Shown: positions 13,210-20,247, counted from the stretch's first letter. The stretch is 20,247 nucleotides of DNA from Candidatus Woesearchaeota archaeon (GCA_016211245.1 JACQSQ010000023.1:1-20247); one strand, 5' to 3'. Numbers and translations: made by a program. The notes: generated by a model from the sequence alone, not told the origin.

Positions 13210-14106
13210 TTATCTTATTACCCTTCTATAAACTGGAAATGTACCAGGCATATGTACATAATCGATTTTTTGATTTTCAAGTCCTTTGATTAATGCCGTT
13301 CTTCTGCCAGTCAAATCTAAGTCATTCATGCTAAATCTCGCAGTACTGCCGTCTGCGTCATTTATTGATTGTCGGTCGCGTGAAACCTCAAGTTGGAGCA
13401 TAGGCGAGAATACTTTAGATTCGTCACGTATTAACCATGCATCCAATGTGTATTCCCCGTGCCTGATAAGAAAAGGTTGGTTTCTATCATAAATGACAAG
13501 AGGACCTTCCACTCTAAATTTGCGTAAATCTACCTTCCTTACTTCATTATCGGATCTTGGGTCTTTATACTCTTCTATCGCAAATTCCAATGATACACCA
13601 AAAATGTGCCCATCTAATTTTGCATTTGAACTTTTAAAAGTAAATACGCCTCTTCTGCCATATTCGGTGCTTGCATAACCGCCCGTATCTATGAAGAATT
13701 CATTCATGAGATAATAAGGATCAGCACTTAAATTGTCAGCAAGTTCTTGCAAAGAAGTTTCCAATTGTCCAAATGGCCATAGTTTTTGCCTCAACAATGA
13801 TTGCAAATCCTTATTTCGCTTTAATTCAACTGCAGTTCCGGTGAAAGTATTTTCACTGGTTGATTGGTTTACAGATGTTGTAGTAGTATAATTTCCAATC
13901 GTTTCTTTAATTAGAACTTCCTGAGCTCCATCGTCATAACGCAGTCTAGCAATCAGTGGCTGTAAAGATTGTTCAATTTCAGTCGGAATTTGGGGTAAAG
14001 GGCTATTTTGATCGGGGTGAATTGAATTGGGCACGAGTCCAATTTGGAGCGCCCCCCATGCTCCAATCCCCTGTAGGAGATCTCTTCTGGAAATTTTTCT
14101 ATCCAT
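13210..14106 (-). CDS. orphan exported protein with Tat-like signal, 298 aa
   Basis: Function not recognised. The N-terminus MDRKISRRDLLQGIGAWGALQIG fits a twin-arginine signal (S-R-R-D-L-L followed by a moderately hydrophobic stretch), implying folded export. A Pro/Gln-rich linker (about residues 25-45) follows, then a mostly beta-looking domain with TTTTSVNQSTSENTFTG, RRGVFTFKSSNAKLDGHIFGVSLEF and VYDRNQPFLIRHGEYTLDAW. There is no cofactor-binding motif to explain Tat use. A TATA-like TGTTTATAAAGAG (about 14133-14145) lies some 30 bases before the ATG. It converges on amtB with about 10 bases between, and is divergent from ribL. Confidence 0.75.
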   Translation of the reverse strand: MDRKISRRDLLQGIGAWGALQIGLVPNSIHPDQNSPLPQIPTEIEQSLQPLIARLRYDDGAQEVLIKETIGNYTTTTSVNQSTSENTFTGTAVELKRNKDLQSLLRQKLWPFGQLETSLQELADNLSADPYYLMNEFFIDTGGYASTEYGRRGVFTFKSSNAKLDGHIFGVSLEFAIEEYKDPRSDNEVRKVDLRKFRVEGPLVIYDRNQPFLIRHGEYTLDAWLIRDESKVFSPMLQLEVSRDRQSINDADGSTARFSMNDLDLTGRRTALIKGLENQKIDYVHMPGTFPVYRRVIR

Positions 14107-14229
14107 TTGAACAATTTTTTGAGAAAATGATTCTCTTTATAAACATTGAGTATAATTAAGTAGTAAATCAGCTAATTTGTAAAATTTCAACCAAAAAGTT
14201 TAGATATCTTATGTTTATCCTTACTCTTT

Positions 14230-14631
14230 ATGAAACTCGTAATGTGCGCTGGAACTTTTGACACAATTCATCCTGGGCATTTGTATTATCTTTCTGAGGC
14301 GAAGAAATACGGAGATAAATTGGTTGTAGTTGTTGCACGAGACGATACATCACAAAAATTTAAGGGGAAAAAGCCAATTCACAACGAAAAAGAAAGGCTG
14401 GAGAATGTCAGAAGCTTGGAAATTGTCAATGAAGCTGTCCTGGGAAATAAAGGCAACATTTTTAACATAATTGAAGAAATAAAGCCTGATGTAATCTGCT
14501 TGGGCTATGACCAGAAAGTGCAGAAGCAGGAATTGGAAGATGAATTAAAAAAAAGAGGAATAAAGGCAGATGTTATAAGAATTGGAGCTTATATGCCAAA
14601 TGTTTATAAGAGTTCGAAGATGAGAAAATAA
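14230..14631 (+). CDS. ribL: FAD synthetase, archaeal RibL type
   Basis: 133 residues. It transfers AMP (or CMP) to FMN to make FAD. The cytidylyltransferase-like signature GTFDTIHPGH is at residues 8-17, followed by YGDKLVVVVARD, the KPIHNEKERLENVRSL block, AVLGNKGNIF, and KPDVICLGYDQKV, which is characteristic of RibL and its glycerol-3-phosphate cytidylyltransferase relatives. The tail YKSSKMRK is close to the family's YKTSxI ending. RibL is the archaeal route to FAD, unrelated to bacterial RibF. It has its own promoter region (14160-14229), with TATA-like A/T runs near 14197-14215. Confidence 0.9.
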   Translation: MKLVMCAGTFDTIHPGHLYYLSEAKKYGDKLVVVVARDDTSQKFKGKKPIHNEKERLENVRSLEIVNEAVLGNKGNIFNIIEEIKPDVICLGYDQKVQKQELEDELKKRGIKADVIRIGAYMPNVYKSSKMRK

Positions 14632-14676
14632 ATTTTTATCGATAGATTTTTAAACAATAAGATATAAAGTTTCATT

Positions 14677-14886
14677 ATGCCTCAAAAATTTACGGTTATA
14701 ATTGAAGAAGGGGAAGATGGTTATCTGATATCTGATGTGGTTGAATTGCCAGGATGCCATACACAAGGCAAGACTTTAGATGAATTATTAGAAAGAACAA
14801 AAGAAGCTATTTCTGTATATTTAAAGTCAACTAAAGATAAGGAAATTTATACTAAATTCATGGGAGTACAGCAGATAGAGGTGTGA
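14677..14886 (+). CDS. hicB: HicB-like antitoxin
   Basis: 69 residues with the compact HicB partial RNase-H-like fold: FTVIIEEGEDGYLISDVVELPGCHTQGKTLDELLERTKEAI is the family pattern (vxpeedGgyxvxvPdlpGcxtqGdTxeEAlxnxkEAi). It lacks a C-terminal DNA-binding domain, so autoregulation would need another protein or the complex. TATA-like GATTTTTAAAC (about 14645-14655) lies about 25-30 bases before the ATG. The hicA-like toxin gene follows after 3 bases. The order antitoxin then toxin is one of the two arrangements known for HicAB. Confidence 0.88.
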   Translation: MPQKFTVIIEEGEDGYLISDVVELPGCHTQGKTLDELLERTKEAISVYLKSTKDKEIYTKFMGVQQIEV

Positions 14887-14889
14887 GCC

Positions 14890-15120
14890 TTGTCTAAGCT
14901 GCCTCTTTTAAGCGCGCAGGAGTTATCTAAAATTCTAAAAAAGATGGGATTTGAATTAAAAAGGCAGCAGGGCAGTCACATGTTTTTTGAACACCCAGAT
15001 GGAAGAACAACCATAATCCCAAATCACCCTAATGAGGATGTAGACAGGGGATTGTTAAACAAAATAGTCAAACACAACTTAAAAATGGAAAGAGAAGAGT
15101 TCATAAGGCTAGCAAAATAA
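14890..15120 (+). CDS. hicA: HicA-like mRNA interferase toxin
   Basis: 76 residues. A double-stranded-RNA-binding-like fold with SAQELSKILKKMGFELKRQQGSHMFFEHPDGRTTIIPNHPNEDVDRGLLNKIVK is the full HicA pattern, with catalytic His30 in the GSH motif. HicA cleaves mRNA and is held by HicB. It starts at TTG 14890, preceded by GAGGTG (14878-14883), so it is translated with hicB. All core residues are present, so it is probably active. Confidence 0.9.
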   Translation: MSKLPLLSAQELSKILKKMGFELKRQQGSHMFFEHPDGRTTIIPNHPNEDVDRGLLNKIVKHNLKMEREEFIRLAK

Positions 15121-15124
15121 AAAA

Positions 15125-15529
15125 ATGAAAGAAATCTACTTAATCATTTTGTCAATAATCGGATTTGCAGTTTCTTTCTACATCTTCTACTCCAAAAAAT
15201 ACAACAAGCCATTGTACTGCCCCATCGGGGAAAACTGCGATGATGTCGTGAGAAGCAAGTACGGAAAAACATTTGGGGTTGAAAACACAATTCCCGGAAT
15301 GGGTTATTATGTTCTGGTATCTGCTTATGCAACCGGAATGCTTTCAAACCAAAACGTATTTAAAGGAGTTGTGTTTTACTATTTAATAGTAGGTATGACT
15401 TTTGGGGCGGTTATGTTTTCGGCATACCTCACATATGTGCAGAAGTTCATACTAAAAAAATGGTGCTATTACTGCATTGTGTCGTCAATAGCGTCAATAT
15501 TAATTTTGGGGGTGCTGATTTATGGCTAA
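15125..15529 (+). CDS. vitamin K epoxide reductase (VKOR) family protein
   Basis: 134 residues with four membrane helices. The loop cysteines Cys32 and Cys38 (YCPIGENCDDVVRSKYG, with the conserved Ser44) and the active-site pair WCYYC (Cys114, Cys117) are the complete VKOR redox set; NTIPGMGYYVLV matches the conserved half-helix. VKOR passes electrons from secreted thiol oxidases to quinone, supporting disulfide formation outside the cytoplasm. No thioredoxin-like partner lies in view. The start is 4 bases after hicA, and its 3' end overlaps doxX-like by 8 bases, indicating an operon. Confidence 0.9.
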   Translation: MKEIYLIILSIIGFAVSFYIFYSKKYNKPLYCPIGENCDDVVRSKYGKTFGVENTIPGMGYYVLVSAYATGMLSNQNVFKGVVFYYLIVGMTFGAVMFSAYLTYVQKFILKKWCYYCIVSSIASILILGVLIYG

Positions 15530-15947
15530 GAAGAATAATAATATGGGCGAGTGGTCATTGGCTTTATTAAGAGTTATTTTGGGAGTTATATTTTTATATC
15601 ATGGCTATCTGAAATTGTTTGTTCCGGGCGGTTTTATCGGCACAAAAGATTTTTTTGCGGCGATTGGAATTCCGTTGCCTGTTTATTCCGCACTGCTTGT
15701 TTCAGTTGTTGAATTTGCCGGCGGGATATTATTGGTTTTAGGAATTTTGTCAAGATGGTCATCAGTGCTTTTGCTTCTTGATATGATAGTGGCATTCTTT
15801 GTCGTGCACTTGAAGAACGGCTTTTTGGTGTCGAATGGAGGCTATGAATTTGTGCTTGTGCTTATAGCAGGGCTTGTTGTTGTTTTGGCAAGCGGAGCAG
15901 GAAAGCTTGCTTTGGGTAGCAGGTTTAAGAATAAGCATTTGCAGTGA
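15522..15947 (+). CDS. DoxX family membrane protein
   Basis: 141 residues with four membrane helices. The N-terminal LALLRVILGVIFLYHGYLKLF is the DoxX signature (lRxxxGxxFlxhGxxKlf), followed by FFAAIGIP, VEFAGGILLVLGILSRWSS and the final NGGYEFVLVLIAGLVVVLASGAGKLAL. Relatives include the thiosulfate:quinone oxidoreductase small subunit and proteins tied to redox stress. Its overlap with the VKOR gene suggests a joint role in membrane thiol or quinone redox. ATG 15522 is used; an ATG at 15543 (MGEW) would shorten the charged N-terminus. Confidence 0.9.
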   Translation: MAKKNNNMGEWSLALLRVILGVIFLYHGYLKLFVPGGFIGTKDFFAAIGIPLPVYSALLVSVVEFAGGILLVLGILSRWSSVLLLLDMIVAFFVVHLKNGFLVSNGGYEFVLVLIAGLVVVLASGAGKLALGSRFKNKHLQ

Positions 15948-15952
15948 AAACG

Positions 15953-16387
15953 ATGATTACGGCACAACCTTATGCGGTTTCAACATTACGCGATTCAACT
16001 CCAATTGGTAAGATTTTACCAGTTCCGGCAGCTCAAACAGAATCGCTGGCAATTGATAGGGCAGGAACATTCCAGATAGCAACAATTGTTGTGAATTTAC
16101 AAACACAAAGAAAAGATTATTTGATGCATTTGCCATACGCTAGTTATTCTGATCATCCAGCTTTTGCTAGTTACCATGGCCCTCCTCAAGTCATTGATGA
16201 AAGTGAAAGAATGTTTCATGCCACCGTCTTGGGAATGATAGAAGATAATGGAAAACAAAGATTGCTATATGCAAGTTCTGTCGAACCTTGGAATCCAGAA
16301 GAACCTTTATCAACTCCAAAAGTTAGATTAGTAAGTACAGTAAGCATAGATGACATAATAAAATATCAAGAACTTGTTCCAAAATAA
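15953..16387 (+). CDS. orphan protein of unknown function, 144 aa
   Basis: Not recognised. It is soluble, probably beta-rich (TFQIATIVVNLQTQRKDYLM, FHATVLGMIEDNGKQRLLYA, KVRLVSTVSIDDI), with a low-complexity N-terminus. ATG 15953 is chosen because TTTAAGAAT (15924-15932) lies about 25 bases upstream; a GTG at 15944 overlapping the doxX-like stop would add 3 residues. It has no membrane segment or signal peptide. Codons such as CCT CCT CAA and GTC/CGC differ from the AGG/AGA and GGC style of the neighbours, which hints at a different history. Confidence 0.65.
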   Translation: MITAQPYAVSTLRDSTPIGKILPVPAAQTESLAIDRAGTFQIATIVVNLQTQRKDYLMHLPYASYSDHPAFASYHGPPQVIDESERMFHATVLGMIEDNGKQRLLYASSVEPWNPEEPLSTPKVRLVSTVSIDDIIKYQELVPK

Positions 16388-16485
16388 TAAAATATAATAT
16401 CTTAGTTATACTTTACTATGAGCGTAGTGAGCGCATTCCATAGGTATAAGGAGCTATTTCTCGTATTAGCTGTTGATTTATATCC

Positions 16486-17004
16486 TTGATAACAATATTG
16501 CACCCATCATGCTTGTACTTAGCTTACCGCGTCTCTGATTACAGAGGAGACAAGAAAATTCTTTCAACGACAGAAGCTAGAATGTTTCTAATTGAAGATA
16601 AAGTAAGACTTGGAATTCGAGATAATGTCACCCTCATAATCGGCGAAAATGATGAGCTTAGAAAATATGATGCAGATGGAGTATGTGGAAGCAATAATGA
16701 AGGTGCTGTAATAGTTATTAATAGGTCCGATTTAACACGATTTGCGATAGCACATGAGATGCGCCACTACCACTTAGAGAGATGCCTACAAAGATTTTCC
16801 ACTATCCAAGAAGCGACCAGAAGTATTGAGGATTTACATTCAATTGTGGAAAGAGAAACTGCTGAAATTCTTTCTAAAAGTGCTACAACAGCTTTGTGGC
16901 ATCTAGTAAAGCTGACGCCGTCAATTTATTTAAATCTTGATAGGCATTACTTAGGTGAAATTAGAGCAAATGCTTATGCCAAATCAACACTAAAACAAAG
17001 ATAA
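16486..17004 (+). CDS. putative zinc metalloprotease-like protein with HExxH motif
   Basis: About 172 codons. AIAHEMRHYHLERC contains His90-Glu91-x-x-His94, a zincin-type motif, in a helix after VIVINRSDLTR. The later GEIRANAYAKS (Glu158) resembles the third-ligand helix of small single-domain zincins such as the ImmA/IrrE or SprT-like groups. Family not identified. The start is uncertain: only TTG codons (16486, 16498, 16513) are in frame before ATG 16582. A TATA-like GATTTATATCC (16475-16485) points to a transcript beginning near 16509, where an ATG lies in another frame and stops after 9 codons. A TTG start at 16513 or a small frameshift near the 5' end are both possible. Confidence 0.6.
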   Translation: MITILHPSCLYLAYRVSDYRGDKKILSTTEARMFLIEDKVRLGIRDNVTLIIGENDELRKYDADGVCGSNNEGAVIVINRSDLTRFAIAHEMRHYHLERCLQRFSTIQEATRSIEDLHSIVERETAEILSKSATTALWHLVKLTPSIYLNLDRHYLGEIRANAYAKSTLKQR

Positions 17005-17010
17005 AACAAT

Positions 17011-17748
17011 TCATCTCAGAAAGCTAAACAACCTTCTCGGCTTCTGGATTTCAATTCTTTCCTTGTCTTCCATCCTGTATTTATTCACAACAACATGCCC
17101 GCAGTAATTGTCGTCAAAGATTATTGACATGTCATCAACAACCAATTTTTTGCTAAATAAGGGGCAGTCGGTAACCAAAGTGTCTGCATAGCCTCCTTCA
17201 AAACCGATATGAAAGCCATACTTGACAGAATCTTTTTTCAATTGTGTAAAATTCTCTTTTGTTATCTTTTTGCCAAGCCAGTCCTTCAATCCGTCAGATG
17301 CAATCTGGGTTATCAATATTTCATAGCCTTTTTCAAGCATCTGCTCCATAACCAAATCATGGTCTTCTCCTGCATGAGCAGCAAATGCATCTACTTTTAA
17401 TGGGCTTAAAGCGTTTTGTATGCTTTTCAATTGAGTTTCCTGCAAACCAGTTCCGCCCAAAACAACAGCATCAACTTTCATCCTTGACTGGTTTTTTTCT
17501 ATGATTTCCCTGACTATATCAGCTTCCCTGACAGGATCAGCAATCCTGCACTTTACATAAAAATGAGGTATCTGCAGCATTTTTGCAAGCTCTTTGGTCT
17601 GCTCAACTGTAGCAAAATGATACAGGAAGCAGTCCTTTCTCGTCGGCTTCACAGAAATCAGATATTTGATGTCCCAGCCCTTTTCCTTGGCATGCTGTAT
17701 AGCAAACGTTGAATCCTTACCGCCTGAATAGAGAACTGCTACATCCAT
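17011..17748 (-). CDS. dph6: Dph6-like diphthine-ammonia ligase (N-type ATP pyrophosphatase)
   Basis: 245 residues. MDVAVLYSGGKDSTFAIQHA carries the PP-loop SGGKDS at 8-13; VDAVVLGGTGLQETQ, PLKVDAFAAHAGEDHDLVMEQMLEKGYEILITQIASDGL and DWLGKKIT match the Dph6/ATP-pyrophosphatase family. It should amidate diphthine on elongation factor 2, the last step of diphthamide synthesis. The start is 17748: TTTATAAATC (minus strand, about 17768-17780) lies about 25 bases upstream and the family begins at this Met. A longer frame reaching 17808 would overlap the neighbouring lipoprotein gene. The region after about residue 165 (EGGYADTLVTDCPLFSKKL) also fits the family. Confidence 0.87.
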   Translation of the reverse strand: MDVAVLYSGGKDSTFAIQHAKEKGWDIKYLISVKPTRKDCFLYHFATVEQTKELAKMLQIPHFYVKCRIADPVREADIVREIIEKNQSRMKVDAVVLGGTGLQETQLKSIQNALSPLKVDAFAAHAGEDHDLVMEQMLEKGYEILITQIASDGLKDWLGKKITKENFTQLKKDSVKYGFHIGFEGGYADTLVTDCPLFSKKLVVDDMSIIFDDNYCGHVVVNKYRMEDKERIEIQKPRRLFSFLR

Positions 17749-17789
17749 GAAAAAAGTATGATTGTGCAATTTATAAATCTTTTCCCGCG

Positions 17790-18302
17790 TTATTTCTTCT
17801 CCGGCCAAGGAAACGGCTCTTCGCCTTCTTCCAAAGTCAAATTGCCCGCTATCTGCATCCTGCTTACCCTGCCGTCAAGGTATTCTTTCCAGACAATGAT
17901 TTTGCCGTCCTGAACTTTTCCAATTATCGCATCGCTCACTGCTGTCCTGCTGCCTGTTTTTTTGTTAGTGGAGGCAAATTGCCACTCAACCGCAACATCA
18001 TTGCCGTCAACTATTATTCTGTTTATGTAGATTTTTGTGTCCTTGAATGCGGCATTGTAATCCACTAAATCCCTGAGAGTTTCACTTTTGTTTAATCTTC
18101 TTCCAGGATAGGCAAAAACGAGGTCTTCATGCAACACATAATCCAATAGCCCGTAATCGCCCGTTTCCCAGGCTTTTGCATGCTGATAAACAAGATTTTG
18201 AATAGATTCGTTCTTTAAATTATTATCATCATTGGAAACGCATCCTATAACAATCAAGCTTAAAATAATCACGCCAGCGAAATTTAATACTTTCATTTTC
18301 AA
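17790..18302 (-). CDS. NTF2/SnoaL-like lipoprotein
   Basis: 170 residues. An N-terminal signal with a lipobox-like LIVIGC (Cys21) suggests a membrane-anchored lipoprotein. The rest has the NTF2-like plan: NLVYQHAKAWETGDYGLLDYVLHEDLVFAYPGRRLNKSETLRDLVDY, then IYINRIIVDGNDVAVEWQFASTNKKTG and GKIIVWKEYLDG. The fold binds small ligands in some members and is catalytic in others; the role here is unknown. Its start overlaps the HAD hydrolase stop by 4 bases, so the two are cotranslated. Cleavage and lipidation at Cys21 are inference. Confidence 0.8.
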   Translation of the reverse strand: MKMKVLNFAGVIILSLIVIGCVSNDDNNLKNESIQNLVYQHAKAWETGDYGLLDYVLHEDLVFAYPGRRLNKSETLRDLVDYNAAFKDTKIYINRIIVDGNDVAVEWQFASTNKKTGSRTAVSDAIIGKVQDGKIIVWKEYLDGRVSRMQIAGNLTLEEGEEPFPWPEKK

Positions 18303-18901
18303 GCTAAAACACCCACTTCCTTTAAATTTCTTTTTAATGTTTCCGCATTTTTATACTTGAATGCCTTTATTCCAATCATCCTTGCCATATAAACAAATTC
18401 CGGAATGTCATCGAAATAAGCGCAATTCCAGGGCATTGTTTTTGATTTTTTAACTGCATCCAGAAATATCATTGGATTCGGCTTTATCATTCCTGCTTTG
18501 TAGGACAAAACATATTCGTCAAATAAGTCTATTATCTTAAATCTTTTCCTTGCATATTCATACTGCCATTCATTTGTGTTTGACAACAAAACAAGCTTTA
18601 CTTTTCCTTTGAGTGATTTTATTATTTTTTCAACCTCCGAATTTCTTGAGAAAATATCGCAATAGCATTTTTCAAAGTCCTTACGGGTTATATTTAGCTT
18701 TAAATATTTTACATATTTTTCATAAAATTGTTTTGGGGTTATCTCGCCTCTTTCAAATGCTTTTCTTGCAGAAGAATTTTTGTAATAATTTTTGACCTCG
18801 TCAAATGAGTATTTTCCACAGGAAGACCATTTTTTGAAAGTCGGAATCTCATCAAATTTTATGGTTACATTTCCCAAGTCAAAGATTACGCATTTAATCA
18901 T
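18299..18901 (-). CDS. HAD-superfamily hydrolase
   Basis: 200 residues of the HAD subfamily IA type. Motif I is IFDLGNVTIKFD with nucleophile Asp8 (Gly at +2 and Asn at +3, as in the YihX-like DLGNV group rather than DxD). A helical cap lies at about 15-90, motif II is LVLLSNTNEW (about 103-112), motif III Lys is in AGMIKPNPMIF, and motif IV is CAYFDDIPEF. It is probably a phosphatase acting on a small sugar phosphate or similar substrate; substrate unknown. TATA-like CTTTTTAAATAG lies about 25 bases before the ATG. It is divergent from nadE and leads a two-gene unit with the lipoprotein. Confidence 0.88.
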   Translation of the reverse strand: MIKCVIFDLGNVTIKFDEIPTFKKWSSCGKYSFDEVKNYYKNSSARKAFERGEITPKQFYEKYVKYLKLNITRKDFEKCYCDIFSRNSEVEKIIKSLKGKVKLVLLSNTNEWQYEYARKRFKIIDLFDEYVLSYKAGMIKPNPMIFLDAVKKSKTMPWNCAYFDDIPEFVYMARMIGIKAFKYKNAETLKRNLKEVGVLA

Positions 18902-18965
18902 AATTGCTGCTGAATATCATCTATTTAAAAAGATTTTTAAAGAATATTGGAATTATAACGCCAAA
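18902..18965. promoter_or_regulatory. divergent promoter, HAD hydrolase and nadE
   Basis: 64 bases. CTATTTAAAAAG (18920-18931) read on the minus strand is the TATA box for the HAD gene, and GATTTTTAAAG (about 18932-18942) serves nadE about 25-30 bases before ATG 18966. The two boxes are adjacent, so factor binding on each side may compete. Both genes would be leaderless or nearly so. Confidence 0.5.
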
Positions 18966-19724
18966 ATGAATAATGTTAAAGGAGTATACAACAGAACAAT
19001 CAGGGAAATTAGAGAATATTTCCAAAAAAATAACATCAAGAAAGCAGTTATAGGCTTAAGCGGCGGCATTGACTCTTCTCTAAGCGCAAAATTAGTTGCA
19101 GACGCAATAGGCAAGGAAAATGTTCATGGAATAATAATGCCTGTCAAGGGCTTAAGCTCAGATGAAAATATTAAAGATGCCGTTGATTTATGCGGGCTTA
19201 TAGGGATAAGTTATTCAATAATATACATAAATGATTTCGTCAAAGATTTTGAAAAGCTTGAATGGCAGAGCAAAATCGCCAGAATGAACACTGCCTCGAG
19301 AATAAGGGCAGTCATTCTTTACCATTATGCCAACACGCATAATGCTTTAGTGATTGGAACTTCAAACAAGACAGAGATAATGCTCGGCTATTTTACAAAA
19401 TACGGCGATGGCGCAGTTGACATCGAAGTCATCGGCAGCTTGTTCAAGACAGATGAATTGGAGCTTGCGCGCTTCCTGAAAATTCCTGAAAAGCTAATAC
19501 AAAAAACACCAACTGCGGAGCTTTACCACGGGCAGACTGACGAGGATGAATTGGGCGTCACTTACATAGTGCTGGATAAGATTTTGAAACTTATTGAAAA
19601 GGGATTATCGGAACAGGACATTATTAAAAAAGGATTTGACAAAAAAATTGTAAGAAATATTATTGAAAAAATAAATCTGAGCAAGCACAAGAGAAGGATG
19701 CCTGAAGTGATAAAGGTTTCTTGA
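18966..19724 (+). CDS. nadE: NAD synthetase, ammonia-dependent
   Basis: 252 residues. It converts deamido-NAD to NAD with ATP and ammonia. The PP-loop SGGIDSS is at residues 32-38; NTASRIRAVILYHYAN, VIGTSNKTEIMLGYFTKYGDGAVDIEVIGSLFKTDE and TPTAELYHGQTDEDELGVTY are family blocks, and the end KRRMPEV matches the usual NadE C-terminus. There is no glutaminase domain, so free ammonia is the donor, as in most archaeal NadE. ATG 18966 (MNNVKGVYNRTIREI) is preferred: the frame stays open upstream to 18792, but that would overlap the HAD gene, and a TATA box lies 25-30 bases before 18966. Confidence 0.95.
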   Translation: MNNVKGVYNRTIREIREYFQKNNIKKAVIGLSGGIDSSLSAKLVADAIGKENVHGIIMPVKGLSSDENIKDAVDLCGLIGISYSIIYINDFVKDFEKLEWQSKIARMNTASRIRAVILYHYANTHNALVIGTSNKTEIMLGYFTKYGDGAVDIEVIGSLFKTDELELARFLKIPEKLIQKTPTAELYHGQTDEDELGVTYIVLDKILKLIEKGLSEQDIIKKGFDKKIVRNIIEKINLSKHKRRMPEVIKVS

Positions 19725-19770
19725 GATTGAATGGTGGAATGCCGTTACGAATAGGTTTAGGGGGATAAGA

Positions 19771-20139
19771 TTATGCAGCGTTTTCGAAGTTAACTTCACG
19801 CAATACTCTTCCATCTAAACCTACTTCTCTAAAACCTCTATTATCTTCCACTATAACATAAGAAACAAGATTTCTATCATATAATGTAGCTGGCATAGAC
19901 GCTTTGTTATATTCGACTGCCATTCCTATTAAATGTCCTTGTCTAACGCCTAATCTCGATAAAGCCCTTAAACCATAAATTGCTGTTGCTTTGTCTCTTG
20001 TCCTGCCTATAATTTCCTTAATGTCGCGTATGGCTTCATTCTCCTCTATAGCTTCGCCATTTCTAGCATATCTTGCACGAGATTCTATATTAGCAATCTG
20101 CTGGATAGGATCATTGTACGTTGGGAACACAATCGCCAT
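19771..20139 (-). CDS. orphan protein of unknown function, 122 aa
   Basis: Not recognised. It is small and helical at the N-terminus (NDPIQQIANIESRARYARNGEAI, IKEIIGRTRDKATAIYGLRALSRLG), with a short beta-like C-terminus (NLVSYVIVEDNRGFREVGLDGRVLREVNF). The alpha-helical part resembles HEAT-like pairs only loosely. TATA-like GATATAAAAAG on the minus strand lies close before the ATG (20143-20153), somewhat nearer than usual. It converges on nadE with about 45 bases between. No function assigned. Confidence 0.6.
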   Translation of the reverse strand: MAIVFPTYNDPIQQIANIESRARYARNGEAIEENEAIRDIKEIIGRTRDKATAIYGLRALSRLGVRQGHLIGMAVEYNKASMPATLYDRNLVSYVIVEDNRGFREVGLDGRVLREVNFENAA

Positions 20140-20247
20140 AGCAGTCTTTTTATATCATTTATTAATAAATATTCATGTTAAAAATATTCCTAAAAGAATA
20201 ATTATTTAAAATAATAATTTTCATTGTTTTTATTCCAATCAGAATAA
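20140..20247. promoter_or_regulatory. A/T-rich region upstream of the 20139 orphan
   Basis: 108 bases to the window edge with no coding signal seen on either strand. It holds the orphan's TATA box (about 20143-20153) and other A/T boxes (TTATTTAAAATAA around 20203-20215), plus a short TATTC/GAATA inverted repeat near 20231-20246. Confidence 0.35.

Noticed and set aside
17749..17808. N-terminal extension of the Dph6-like protein
   Set aside because: The family starts at MDVAVLYSGGKDS, a TATA box lies just upstream of it, and the extension would overlap the lipoprotein gene.
18792..18965. N-terminal extension of nadE
   Set aside because: It would overlap the HAD hydrolase gene antisense and lacks similarity to NadE; a promoter and ATG at 18966 explain the start.
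1..20247. CRISPR array, prophage or transposase
   Set aside because: No regularly spaced direct repeats, integrase, transposase or phage genes were seen; the region looks like ordinary chromosome.

Overview
The window is a single AT-rich archaeal stretch. Archaeal markers are ribosomal protein S17e, RNA polymerase subunit K, RibL-type FAD synthetase, a Dph6-like diphthamide ligase, TATA boxes 20-35 bases ahead of start codons with many leaderless genes, and tRNA genes carrying bulge-helix-bulge (BHB) introns. Small compact genes, tight spacing, many lone orphan genes and several bacterial-looking enzymes (CoaE, CoaD, GSI-beta-like glutamine synthetase) suggest a DPANN-type lineage such as Woesearchaeota or a relative. 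That placement is inference.

Layout. 1-773: end of a bacterial-type coaE overlapping coaD (last two steps of CoA synthesis). 808-2208, minus strand: an orphan, then S17e and RpoK preceded by two genes of 18 and 37 codons (an acidic mini-ORF and a zinc ribbon). 2360-4069: argS, divergent from the rpoK cluster. 4099-5950: an orphan and a CNNM/CorC-type membrane protein. 6084-6200: tRNA-Arg(UCG) with two introns. 6257-8340: an orphan, a helical-repeat protein, a two-helix membrane protein and a membrane-anchored HtrA-like serine protease, nearly end to end. 8373-9417: two membrane proteins, one of the MarC family. 9459-9604: tRNA-Pro(GGG) with three introns. 9606-13200: nitrogen block of an Lrp/AsnC regulator divergent from glnA, then amtB, with two strong tandem inverted repeats between glnA and amtB. 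13210-14106: a Tat-signal orphan. 14230-15947: ribL, a HicBA toxin-antitoxin pair, VKOR and DoxX. 15953-17004: an orphan and an HExxH protein. 17011-18901, minus: Dph6-like ligase, NTF2-like lipoprotein and HAD hydrolase. 18966-19724: nadE. 19771-20139: an orphan.

The most unusual content is the pair of tRNA genes. Neither can be folded as a normal tRNA until inserts of 17-33 bases are removed: at 37/38 and 59/60 in tRNA-Arg, and in the D-loop, at 37/38 and at 59/60 in tRNA-Pro. All five junctions fit, or nearly fit, the BHB motif, and the mature forms are regular cloverleaves. The two T-loop introns resemble each other. Such density of non-canonical introns is known from Thermoproteales and from a few ARMAN-type DPANN, and implies a broad-specificity splicing endonuclease. 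tRNA-Pro also has C instead of the near-universal U at position 55.
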